Source: Azospirillaceae bacterium
GTDB taxonomy: Bacteria; Pseudomonadota; Alphaproteobacteria; Azospirillales; Azospirillaceae
NCBI GenBank assembly: GCA_028283825.1
Contig: JAPWJW010000003.1
Coordinates: 2,356,501 to 2,420,500 of the forward strand
Direction: 5' to 3'
Length of the DNA: 64,000 bases
Below, piece after piece: positions 30,109 to 37,657 of this stretch. Below the pieces are notes generated by a model that searched no databases, was not told the DNA's origin, and saw only the letters and a list, made by a program, of their open reading frames with translations. Both the position numbers and the translations under genes were made by a program. Each line of letters starts with the position of its first letter. Within the stretch, counting starts at the first letter, position 1.

Positions 30109-30497
30109 CGGAACTGATTCTTCCGCCCATAGAAGCCATCATCGACCTGCATGCGGAACTGCTGGTGGAGCACGGGGGCGCGCCGGGCCTGCGGGATCGC
30201 GGCGCCCTGGAGGCATCGCTGGCCCGCGCCCACCAGATCCTCGCCTATTCCGAGGGGCCGGTTACGGTATTCGACCTGGCGGCGGTGGTGTGCGTCGGCA
30301 TCTTGCGCAACCGCCCCTTCGTGGACGGCAACAAGCGGGCAGGCTTCGTGGCGCTGGGTATGACCCTCATTCTGAATGGCCTGTTCCTGGACGTGAGCGA
30401 GCGGGAGGCCGCCGACATGATCCTCTCCGTCGCCGCCCGTGAACGGTTTGAGGAGGAGTTCCGTCTGTGGGTGGCCGACCACAGCGTCGAGGCCTGA
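30105..30497 (+). CDS. Doc (death-on-curing) family toxin, altered motif
   Basis: 130 residues. Fic-fold protein of the Doc type, kinases that phosphorylate EF-Tu. The motif should read HxFx(D/N)(A/G)NKR; here it is RPFVDGNKR (70-78), with Arg70 (codon CGC) where His (CAC) is expected. The Asp, Asn, Lys and Arg are kept. In phage P1 Doc the equivalent His66 is essential, so this copy may be non-toxic. Pairs with the upstream AbrB antitoxin. Confidence 0.88.
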   Translation: MTELILPPIEAIIDLHAELLVEHGGAPGLRDRGALEASLARAHQILAYSEGPVTVFDLAAVVCVGILRNRPFVDGNKRAGFVALGMTLILNGLFLDVSEREAADMILSVAARERFEEEFRLWVADHSVEA

Positions 30498-30557
30498 CCT
30501 GCCGCGCCCCGGGATCAACGGCCATCAACCCGCTGTACCGGGGCCCAGGCGGTGAAC

Positions 30558-30881
30558 ATGCCGCCCGGGATCGCCTTGACCGCCCAGCAGCCCGCCGCCG
30601 TCACCGGTGATGAGATCTCCTGCCCCCTGTGCGCTTACGTCACCGCCCGTGGCTTGCGCGTGTGCCGCGGCTGCGGCGGCGACATCGTGTACGGGGCGAC
30701 CACCAGCGAGCTCCGCGCCGCGATGATCGTGGGCGGCATCGTGGGTGGCTTGATCACCGGCATCTTTCACGCGCCTGGCTCTGTCATCACGATCATGGGG
30801 ATCGTCGGCGCCTTCGCTGGCGTGATGCTGCGACTGCCGGGACGCTCAGCACCGCCTGGTTGGTCGCCGGCACGGCGGTGA
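30558..30881 (+). CDS. Small zinc-ribbon membrane protein
   Basis: About 107 residues. Cys pairs CPLC and CRGC spaced by 10 residues form a zinc ribbon near the N-terminus; GGDIVYGATTSELRAA follows, then two hydrophobic segments (AMIVGGIVGGLITGIF and VITIMGIVGAFAGVML). Function unknown. A GTG at 30552 is 6 nt upstream. The 3' end overlaps an opposite-strand open frame (30793-31038). Confidence 0.55.
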   Translation: MPPGIALTAQQPAAVTGDEISCPLCAYVTARGLRVCRGCGGDIVYGATTSELRAAMIVGGIVGGLITGIFHAPGSVITIMGIVGAFAGVMLRLPGRSAPPGWSPARR

Positions 30882-31034
30882 TGGTCGCGCGCATCGGCCG
30901 AACCATGCTGGCGGGGTAGGTCACCAGCGTCGCATCCAGGACGTAAACGGCCCGACCAATGTCCGCGGTTGTCAGCACTCCTGCGTTCAGGTTTAGGATA
31001 ATTGAACATCGGGCCCGCCCCCCGTCACGTACCC

Positions 31035-31418
31035 TCACCTGAACGCCTCGATGAACTTGTCCGGGAAGTGCTCGGTCATGATGCTGTGCTTGACGGCGTT
31101 TTCCCTGGCTTCCAGATGGCGGCTTCTCATCATGATGTCGTCCCAGATGGCTTTGGCGCGGTCGGGCATCTGGCTGAACAGGTAGGCGGCGGCGTAGCTG
31201 CGGATGCCGTCGTCGGGGTCGTCCAGCAGGGGCAGCATCTCCATGCGGCCGTCGGGCGGCACCGTGTCCAGGGTGCGGACGGCCACGCCCATCGCCTTCA
31301 GGTATTTCTTCATGGTGCGATGATGGTCCAGGAACGCGGCCTGGAAGTATTGGGTGGTGGCGGCGCGGAAATCGCCGATCAGGGTGGCCACGCGGGCCTG
31401 GTGTTCTTGCGGTGTCAT
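31035..31418 (-). CDS. Putative immunity protein (HEAT-like, DUF2019-like)
   Basis: 127 residues, all-helical, no signal peptide. LPLLDDPDDGIRSYAAAYLF resembles a HEAT-like unit as in DUF2019 proteins, a group seen as immunity proteins next to polymorphic toxins. Starts 12 nt after the stop of the HHxxE protein upstream on the same strand. Immunity role is inferred from position and fold. Confidence 0.5.
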   Translation of the reverse strand: MTPQEHQARVATLIGDFRAATTQYFQAAFLDHHRTMKKYLKAMGVAVRTLDTVPPDGRMEMLPLLDDPDDGIRSYAAAYLFSQMPDRAKAIWDDIMMRSRHLEARENAVKHSIMTEHFPDKFIEAFR

Positions 31419-31430
31419 CGTTTGGAACCC

Positions 31431-32555
31431 CTATAGGATCAAGCCCAGCTTCTTCATCACGTCGATGCCCGTCACCCGCTGCACCTCATAGGATGCCCCC
31501 TTCAGGGATTTGCGCAGGCTGATGACGGCGCCCTCATAGGCGGGGCCGTTGAAGACGGCGGTGATCTCCTCGTGCAGCACCCTGGGCAGGCGGACGATGT
31601 TCTCCACCGAATGGATCAGGTCCTGGGATATGTCCTGGCCGATGGCCGACTGTTCGACGATGTGGTGATAGTCGTAGCCGTCGCCGGCGCTGCCGAAGCG
31701 CTTTTCCAGGTCTTCCCGCGTCTGCGCCCCACCTTTCTTGAAGGCGCGGATGCTGGAGAAGAGTTCCTGTTCCGAACTCATCATCAATTCTTCCAAGGGC
31801 CGCAGGTCGGCCTCGACATACTCGAACGTCGCCCGGGCGGCGGCTTCGAATTCGGGCCGCAGGACGTAAGCGTCCTGGGCCAGTTCCGCCAGCAGGGCGG
31901 CGTCGGCGATCTCGCCCACGCCGGGGATGACGTTGCTGCCCAGTTCGGCGGCGATGCGGGCGCCCCGGCGCCAGGTCAGCACGCGGGTGGCGGTCTTGCG
32001 CAGGGCGCGGCGCACCAGGCTCTGGCTGGTCTTCTTCAGGCGTTCCAGCTTGGCGTCGTTGTCCGGCTTGGTTTCCGGCGCGTTGCCGACCAGGTCGGCG
32101 CCATCCTTGGGGCGGAATTCGCCCCCTTGGCCATCGGGCGCGCCCTCCGGCCAGCCCGGATGGTCGGGGTCGTCCACGGCGGCCTTGGCCACGGCGCTCT
32201 TGACCATACCGGACCCCATCCGGCGCAGGGCCTTGCGGGCCCGCACCTGGCTGATCGGGGGCAGGCGCAGGTACTGCGTGCCGATGACGGCCTGGGCCAG
32301 GTTGCCTTGGTTGAGCGCGCGGGCGATGGGCAGAAGACGCGCATACAGCTGCGCCACGTCGCCCCCGCCGATGACGGCGGTCAGCAAGGCGTCCAATGCC
32401 GCGCGGGGACGGGGCGACCAGCCCGCCGCCGTCCGCTGCAGCAAGCGGAACGGACCCCAGGCCGGACCCCGGGCGTCACAGCTGACCGCCAGCCAAGTCT
32501 CTGAATTCTTTCGGGCAAGGGGGTGGCCTTGCGTGGCGTCAAACGCCCCGGTCAT
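31431..32555 (-). CDS. Polymorphic-toxin-like protein with HHxVEQ C-terminal nuclease-like domain
   Basis: About 374 residues. The C-terminal 80 residues hold YDYHHIVEQ (HH at 297-298) and ENIVRLPRVLHEEI, the HNH-like toxin pattern of polymorphic toxins. The middle contains HPGWPEGAPDGQGGEFRPKD, a Pro/Gly linker often found in phage-head-related or toxin proteins, and a hydrophobic stretch (ELGSNVIPGVGEIADAALLA). No signal peptide. ATG 32555 has GGAG 6 nt upstream; a longer form starts at 32597. Delivery route unknown. Confidence 0.6.
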   Translation of the reverse strand: MTGAFDATQGHPLARKNSETWLAVSCDARGPAWGPFRLLQRTAAGWSPRPRAALDALLTAVIGGGDVAQLYARLLPIARALNQGNLAQAVIGTQYLRLPPISQVRARKALRRMGSGMVKSAVAKAAVDDPDHPGWPEGAPDGQGGEFRPKDGADLVGNAPETKPDNDAKLERLKKTSQSLVRRALRKTATRVLTWRRGARIAAELGSNVIPGVGEIADAALLAELAQDAYVLRPEFEAAARATFEYVEADLRPLEELMMSSEQELFSSIRAFKKGGAQTREDLEKRFGSAGDGYDYHHIVEQSAIGQDISQDLIHSVENIVRLPRVLHEEITAVFNGPAYEGAVISLRKSLKGASYEVQRVTGIDVMKKLGLIL

Positions 32556-32822
32556 TCCTTTCTCCATTCCCATGATGGCTGGAATGGATAGGAACATACA
32601 GGGAACATTTCGGCAATTGGAATCTCGCGCTTAGGGTGTTTTAAGTGCGGATATGATTCCTGTTTGGCCCATCGCCTTGGCGGGGGTCGGCCGCTTTCGC
32701 AGGCCCGGTTGTGGTCACGCCGCGCGGCCGCCCTATCTTGCTTCCGCCGGCGGCGGGCCGGCCCCCAAGACGGGAGAAGAACCCTGCGCAGCCTCGATTT
32801 CAGTTCCTGGCAGAATTTGTTG

Positions 32823-33491
32823 ATGACCTTCATCGGCCTGGCGCTGGTCACGCTGATCGGCGTGGGTATCCGGCTGGTGATGATGTCCACCATCCAGCAG
32901 CGGCGCGAGCGGGCGAACCGCCAGATCAATGAACGTCTGCGCGTCCTGATCGCCGCCTACAAGACGCTGGGGGGATCGTTCACCGGCGACCTGACGGTGG
33001 ATCCCACCCACCACCGCGACCTGCTGCGGCGGGAGGAGGAGGCCGCCTTGGCCGCACCCGCCCCCGGCCCCCTGGATTTGCAGCGCGAGGCCGCCATCGG
33101 CGGGTCCGACCGCGCCCGGCGCATCCGCGACGCGGTGGAGGCCGCCTTGTCCGATGTCATCCTGCTGGGCACGGAGGCGCATGTCCGGCTGGCGGACCAG
33201 GCGGCGCGCGACCTGGTGGCGGGCCGGCCCATCCACACGCAGGCCCTGGTGGTGGCGCTGCGCGATTTCATCCGCGCCGCCCTGGATTTGGACCCCATCC
33301 CCGCCGGCCTCGCCATTCCCATGCAGGGCCCGGCCCGCCCGGCGCCGGGCGGCAACAACCGTAAGGACAAGGACGACGGCCAGCGCGGGGACAAGGGCGG
33401 CGGCCAGGGCATGGGAATGGGCGGCGGGGGAGGCGGCGGGGGTGGCTTCAGCCTGACCGACGACGACGCCCACGCCGGCCATCATTCCTGA
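32823..33491 (+). CDS. Membrane-anchored hypothetical protein with Gly-rich tail
   Basis: About 222 residues. One N-terminal TM (MTFIGLALVTLIGVGIRLVM), a helical charged region (QQRRERANRQINERLRVLIAAYKTL), a conserved-looking middle ending LDLDPIPAGLAIPMQGPARP, then a Lys/Asp linker and a nine-Gly run. The start is uncertain: ATG 32823 has no good ribosome site, while a CTG at 32784 has GGAGAAG. No function known. Confidence 0.6.
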   Translation: MTFIGLALVTLIGVGIRLVMMSTIQQRRERANRQINERLRVLIAAYKTLGGSFTGDLTVDPTHHRDLLRREEEAALAAPAPGPLDLQREAAIGGSDRARRIRDAVEAALSDVILLGTEAHVRLADQAARDLVAGRPIHTQALVVALRDFIRAALDLDPIPAGLAIPMQGPARPAPGGNNRKDKDDGQRGDKGGGQGMGMGGGGGGGGGFSLTDDDAHAGHHS

Positions 33492-33506
33492 ACCTCTTAT
33501 CAAGGT

Positions 33507-33634
33507 CCCTCATGCGCCGGGCGCCAGCATCCGCTGGCTGGGCTTCCTCAGTTTTCAGTCCGCTACGCTTCCCAAAAACTTCCGGCGGCCCCGTCGGGGC
33601 CTACGGTGGCGTGCGTTGAAAACCCACGCCACCG
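33507..33634 (-). repeat. Multi-stem intergenic repeat, copy 6
   Basis: Reverse orientation. Stem 1 GGTGGCGTG/CACGCCACC (33605-33613 with 33625-33633), stem 2 GGCCCC-gtc-GGGGCC, stem 3 AGTTTT/AAAACT, stem 4 CCAGC-ggat-GCTGG. All four differ in sequence from most copies yet pair perfectly. Confidence 0.85.
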
Positions 33635-33641
33635 CTGCCTA

Positions 33642-34433
33642 TCACGCCAGGCTGTTGATCAGCCCGCCCTCCACCCGGATGGCCGCGCCATTAGTGGCGG
33701 CGGACAAGGGGCTGGCCAGATAGGCTACCAGGTTGGCGATCTCCTCCGCCTCGATCATGCGGCCCAGCAGGGAGCCGGAGCGGGGGCCGGTGAAGAATTC
33801 GGCCTCCGCCTGCTCCGCCGTGACGTCGGGGTGGCTGGCGACACTTTTCAGGAAGTCGACGATGCCTTCGGACCGGGTGGGGCCGGGCATGACGGAATTG
33901 ACGGTGACGGCGGTGCCCCGGGTCAAGCCCGCCATGCCCCGCGCGATCGACAACTGCGCCGTCTTGGTCATGGCGTAGTGGATCATGGTGGGATCCACCG
34001 CCAGCCCGGTCTCGCTGGACACGAAGATGACGCGGCCGGCCTTGCGCGCCAGCATGCCGGGGAAGTAGTGGCGGCTGAGGCGCACGCCGCTCATCACGTT
34101 GACGTCGAAATATTTCTGCCAGTCGGCATCGCTGATCGCCGCGAACGGCCGGCTTTCATAGATGCCGAGGTTGTTGACCAGGATGTCGGCCGCCGGCACG
34201 CGGGCGAACAGCGCCTCCGCCCCGGCGGCGGTCGTCACGTCGGCGACCACGCCTTCCACTTCCGTCCCACCGGAATTCAGGATGCCGTCCACCGCCGCAT
34301 CCACCTTGGCCTGGTCGCGGCCGATGATGACGACGTGCGCGCCCTCCTGCGCCAGCTTGCGCGCGATTTCCAGGCCGATGCCGGCGGTGGAACCGGAAAC
34401 GATGGCCTTTTGGCCGATGATCTTGAGGTCCAT
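33642..34433 (-). CDS. Short-chain dehydrogenase/reductase
   Basis: 263 residues. Nucleotide motif SGSTAGIG (13-20), VNNLGIYE in place of NNAG, catalytic Ser (VSSETG) and YAMTK are present. The C-terminus GGLINSLA is usual for this SDR class. Divergent from the LysR gene at 34707, with repeat copy 7 between them, so LysR control is possible. Substrate unknown. Confidence 0.87.
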   Translation of the reverse strand: MDLKIIGQKAIVSGSTAGIGLEIARKLAQEGAHVVIIGRDQAKVDAAVDGILNSGGTEVEGVVADVTTAAGAEALFARVPAADILVNNLGIYESRPFAAISDADWQKYFDVNVMSGVRLSRHYFPGMLARKAGRVIFVSSETGLAVDPTMIHYAMTKTAQLSIARGMAGLTRGTAVTVNSVMPGPTRSEGIVDFLKSVASHPDVTAEQAEAEFFTGPRSGSLLGRMIEAEEIANLVAYLASPLSAATNGAAIRVEGGLINSLA

Positions 34434-34454
34434 GACAAGTCTCCTGAGTTGATG

Positions 34455-34614
34455 CCAGCGGCACGAGGTTCCGCTTCGTGCCGCTGTAGGCTGCGACCGC
34501 AGCCGCCGGAACTTTTCGGGGAGCGTTAGCGGACCGAAAAGTGAGGATCAGCCAAGCCAGCGGATGCTGGCGCCCGGCGTTTGAGGGGGCCTTTGATCGG
34601 TCACGATCGAAGGC
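34455..34614 (+). repeat. Multi-stem intergenic repeat, copy 7 (full length, five stems)
   Basis: Best complete copy. Stem 1 CAGCGGCACGA/TCGTGCCGCTG, CTGTAGG-like linker, stem 2 GCTGCG/CGCAGC, stem 3 ACTTTTCGG/CCGAAAAGT, stem 4 CCAGC-ggat-GCTGG, tail CGCCCGGCGTTTGAGGG, stem 5 GGCCTTTGATCG/CGATCGAAGGCC. Lies between divergent promoters, unlike most copies, which follow stop codons. Confidence 0.9.
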
Positions 34615-34706
34615 CGCGCGTGCGACTAACGGGCCTGAAGGTATGGCTGGGGGGCCAGCACCACCATGGAGTAAGGTGGAACAGTATTTGTGACTGTGAG
34701 GAATAA

Positions 34707-35624
34707 GTGCCGCGCATCGTCATGGACCGGTCGGGGGAGATGGAGGTGTTCGCCCGGGTGGTGCGGGAGGGCGGCTTTTCGGCAGCCGCACGCAGCCTGG
34801 ACCTGACCCCCTCGGCCATCAGCAAGCTGGTCGCCCGGCTGGAGGCGCGGCTGGGCGCCCGCCTGCTGGTGCGCACCACCCGCGCTCTGACCCTGACGGA
34901 GGAGGGGGCCGCCTATCACCAGGCTGCCCTTCGCATCCTGCAGGACATGGCGGCGGCGGAGCGCGTGGCGGCCGGCGGCGCCATCCGCGGCCGGCTGGTG
35001 ATCAGCGCGTCATTGCCCTTCGGCCGCATGGTGGTGGCGCCGGCGGTGGCCACCTTCCTGGCCCGCCATCCGGACATGGTGATCGACCTCAGCCTGACGG
35101 ATGAGATGGTGAACCTGGTGGCGCAGAAGGCGGACATCGCCATCCGCATGGGCGACCTGCCCGACAGCGCCCTGATGGCCCGCAAGCTGGGGCAAAGCCG
35201 CCGCGTGGTGTGTGCCGCCCCGGCCTATCTGGCGCGCAAGGGCGTGCCGGCGGCGCCGGCCGACCTGCGCCACCACGACTGCCTGGCCTTCACCTTCCGC
35301 CGTGCCGGTGCCGGCTGGCCGTTCAGCGTGGACGGCCGGGAAGAGACGCAGCCGGTGGCCGGTCCGCTGTCGGTCAACAATGGCGAGACCCTGCGCCAGA
35401 TGGCGCTGGCCGGCGTCGGCATCGCCCGCCTGGGCTTGTTCCACGTGGCCGAGGACATCGCGCGGGGTGACCTGGTGCCCGTGCTGGAGGATCACAACCC
35501 CGGTGATCTGGAACAGGTGCACGCCGTCCACGTCGGCGGCGGGCCGGTGCCGACCCGGGTGCGCGCCTTCATCGACCATCTGGTGCGGGCGACGGCGGCC
35601 GCGCCCCATTTCGCGGCGTCTTGA
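34707..35624 (+). CDS. LysR-family transcriptional regulator
   Basis: 305 residues from a GTG at 34707 (GAGGA 4 nt upstream); ATG 34722 also possible. HTH at about 12-65 (FARVVREGGFSAAARSLDLTPSAISKLVARLEARLGARLLVRTTR), then a two-lobed ligand domain. Divergent from an SDR, a usual arrangement for a LysR and its target. Inducer unknown. Confidence 0.9.
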   Translation: MPRIVMDRSGEMEVFARVVREGGFSAAARSLDLTPSAISKLVARLEARLGARLLVRTTRALTLTEEGAAYHQAALRILQDMAAAERVAAGGAIRGRLVISASLPFGRMVVAPAVATFLARHPDMVIDLSLTDEMVNLVAQKADIAIRMGDLPDSALMARKLGQSRRVVCAAPAYLARKGVPAAPADLRHHDCLAFTFRRAGAGWPFSVDGREETQPVAGPLSVNNGETLRQMALAGVGIARLGLFHVAEDIARGDLVPVLEDHNPGDLEQVHAVHVGGGPVPTRVRAFIDHLVRATAAAPHFAAS

Positions 35625-35686
35625 TCGAAAGTCCATCCTGCGCCTGTTCGCCGTTGCCGCCATGCTGCCGGAAACGGGAGGATGCG

Positions 35687-36172
35687 ATGTTTCGATGGAT
35701 GGCGGCGGGTCTACTGGCGGTCCTGCTGACGGCCGGCCCGGCCTGGGCGGCGACGGAACCCACCGCCGTGTTCGACGTGCAGTTCGTCAACACCTCCCCC
35801 GCCGAGACGACGGCGGAGGAGACGGCGCGGGTGGCGCGCCTGGGCGCCGACCTTCAGGCGGCCCTTGCCCAGTCGGGTCGTTACCGCATCGTCGATCTGG
35901 GCCCCTGGGCGGCCAAGCTGAAGGCCCAGCCGGCCCCGCGCGATTGCCCGCCCTGCGCCTTCGAGGTGGCGACCCAGGCGGGCGCCAAGGTGGCCGTCAT
36001 CGCCTGGGTGCAGAAGGTCAGCAATTTGATCCTGAACCTGAACGTCAGCATCCGCGACGCCGGCACCGGCGCCCTGCTGAAGGGGGGCAGCGTCGACATC
36101 CGCGGCAACACCGACGTGTCCTGGAACCGGGGCCTGAAATTCCTGCTGGAGGAGCACGTGTTTAATGAATGA
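35687..36172 (+). CDS. Periplasmic DUF3280-like protein
   Basis: 161 residues. Signal peptide MFRWMAAGLLAVLLTAGPAWA, then VFDVQFVNTSP, CPPCAFEVATQAGAKVAVIAWVQKVSNLILNLNVSIRDAGTG and DIRGNTDVSWNRG, the pattern I associate with DUF3280 secreted proteins. It has a Cys pair that might form a disulfide. GGGAGGA precedes the ATG at 35687; the frame is open further upstream. Function unknown. Confidence 0.75.
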   Translation: MFRWMAAGLLAVLLTAGPAWAATEPTAVFDVQFVNTSPAETTAEETARVARLGADLQAALAQSGRYRIVDLGPWAAKLKAQPAPRDCPPCAFEVATQAGAKVAVIAWVQKVSNLILNLNVSIRDAGTGALLKGGSVDIRGNTDVSWNRGLKFLLEEHVFNE

Positions 36173-36176
36173 TCCC

Positions 36177-36305
36177 ACCAGCGTGAGGTTTCCTCACGCT
36201 GGTGTAGGACGCGACGGCGTCCGCCGGAAGTTTTTGGGGAGCGCAGCGGACTAAAAACTGAGGAAGCCCAAGCCGGCGGATGCCGGCGCCCGGCGCTTGA
36301 GGGGG
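36177..36305 (+). repeat. Multi-stem intergenic repeat, copy 8
   Basis: 4 nt after the DUF3280 stop. Stem 1 ACCAGCGTGAGG/CCTCACGCTGGT perfect 12 bp, stem 2 GGACG/CGTCC, stem 3 AGTTTTT/AAAAACT, stem 4 GCCGGC-ggat-GCCGGC. No stem 5. Confidence 0.88.
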
Positions 36306-36321
36306 TGTACGGAGACGGTTC

Positions 36322-37566
36322 CTAGACCGGCTGTTCGATGGACGCGGCCAGGCCGGTGAACAGCTTCGGCCCCGTTTCCGTCATGTGCCAGCAATCCTCC
36401 AGCCGGATGCCGAATTCGCCGGGGATGTAGATGCCGGGCTCGTCGGAGAAGCACATGCCGGGTTCCAGGGGCGTGTCGTCGCTCAACACCAGGTAGGGTG
36501 ATTCATGTCCGTCCAGGCCGATGCCGTGGCCGGTGCGGTGTGACAGGCCGGGCAGGCGATAGCCGGGGCCCCAGCCTTCCCCCTCGTAATAGCGGCGCAC
36601 GGCCTTGTCGATGTCGCCCACGCGGATGCCCAGCTTCGCGGTTTCCAGCGCCACCTCCTGCCCACGCTTCACCGTCGCCCACACCTTGCGCTGGCGGGCG
36701 CTGGGCTGGCCGTACACGAAGGTGCGCGAGATGTCGGACTGATAGCCGTGCACGGCGCAGCCGCAGTCCAGCAGGATGGTGGACCCGTCGCGCACCACCT
36801 GCGGCTGGATGGAGCCATGGGGATAGGCGCTGGCCTCGTTCAGCAACACCAGGGAGAATTCGGTGCGGCCGCCCAGCGCCTGCGTGGCGCCGTCCACCAG
36901 GCCCGCGATGTCGGCAGCACTCATGCCCGGCTGTATGCGGGTGTGGGTGTGGCGCAAGGCCGCCAGGGTGATGTCGTTCGCCACCTGCATCAGGGCCAGT
37001 TCTGCCGGCGACTTGTGCATGCGGCAGGCCCGCACCAGCGCGTCGCCGGAGATGATGTCGTAGTCGGGCGTCAACTGGCGGATGCCGTCGATGATGAAAA
37101 AGCGGGTGGTGGGTTCCACCGCCACCTTGCCCGTCCGGATGCCGCTGTCCTTCAGCGCCTGGACGATGCGCTGGAACGGGCTTTCGTGCTCATCCCAGGG
37201 GCGGACGTCGCCGTCCACCGCCAGGGTTTCGCGCACCGACGGTTCCTCGAACGCCGGGGTCACCACCACCACCTTGCCCTTGGCTGGGATCAGGGCGGCG
37301 GTGGTGCGTTCCGACCGGTGCCAGCGGATGCCGGTGAAATATTCCAGGCTGGACCCCGATTCGACCAGGAAGGCGGCGATGCCCTGGCGGCCCATCAGGT
37401 CCTGCAGCTTGGCCATGCGGGCCTGCCGCTCCGCCGCCGTGATGGGCTGGGCGTTGGCGGTCAGGGGTTTCAGGTCCGATGGCGTATCCGCGGCGGCACG
37501 GGCAAGCAGGGGGGCCGCGAAGGGGGCGACGGCGGCGGCGGACAGGAAAAGGCGGCGCGAGACCAT
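36322..37566 (-). CDS. Xaa-Pro-type metallopeptidase (M24) with Tat signal
   Basis: 414 residues. N-terminal MVSRRLFLSAAAVAPFAAPLLARA is a twin-arginine export signal. Creatinase-like N-domain, then the pita-bread fold with metal ligands in LLDCGCAVHGYQSDISRTF, HRTGHGIG and DEPGIYIPGEFGIRLED. Probably a periplasmic dimetal peptidase or creatinase-like enzyme. ATG 37566 chosen; an open frame extends to 37770 but without the signal at its end. Repeat copy 8 lies beyond its 3' end. Confidence 0.88.
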   Translation of the reverse strand: MVSRRLFLSAAAVAPFAAPLLARAAADTPSDLKPLTANAQPITAAERQARMAKLQDLMGRQGIAAFLVESGSSLEYFTGIRWHRSERTTAALIPAKGKVVVVTPAFEEPSVRETLAVDGDVRPWDEHESPFQRIVQALKDSGIRTGKVAVEPTTRFFIIDGIRQLTPDYDIISGDALVRACRMHKSPAELALMQVANDITLAALRHTHTRIQPGMSAADIAGLVDGATQALGGRTEFSLVLLNEASAYPHGSIQPQVVRDGSTILLDCGCAVHGYQSDISRTFVYGQPSARQRKVWATVKRGQEVALETAKLGIRVGDIDKAVRRYYEGEGWGPGYRLPGLSHRTGHGIGLDGHESPYLVLSDDTPLEPGMCFSDEPGIYIPGEFGIRLEDCWHMTETGPKLFTGLAASIEQPV

Positions 37567-37657
37567 GGTCGAAGTCTTCCCTGCGATTTTCGGGGCCGGT
37601 TCATCCGGCTGTCTGCCGTCCCGTCTATCACAAGAACACCGCCTTTTCGCGCCGATT

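Noticed and set aside
33400-33450. G-rich run as a G-quadruplex regulatory site
   Set aside because: It codes for the nine-Gly tail of a protein; the G-runs are explained by Gly codons.
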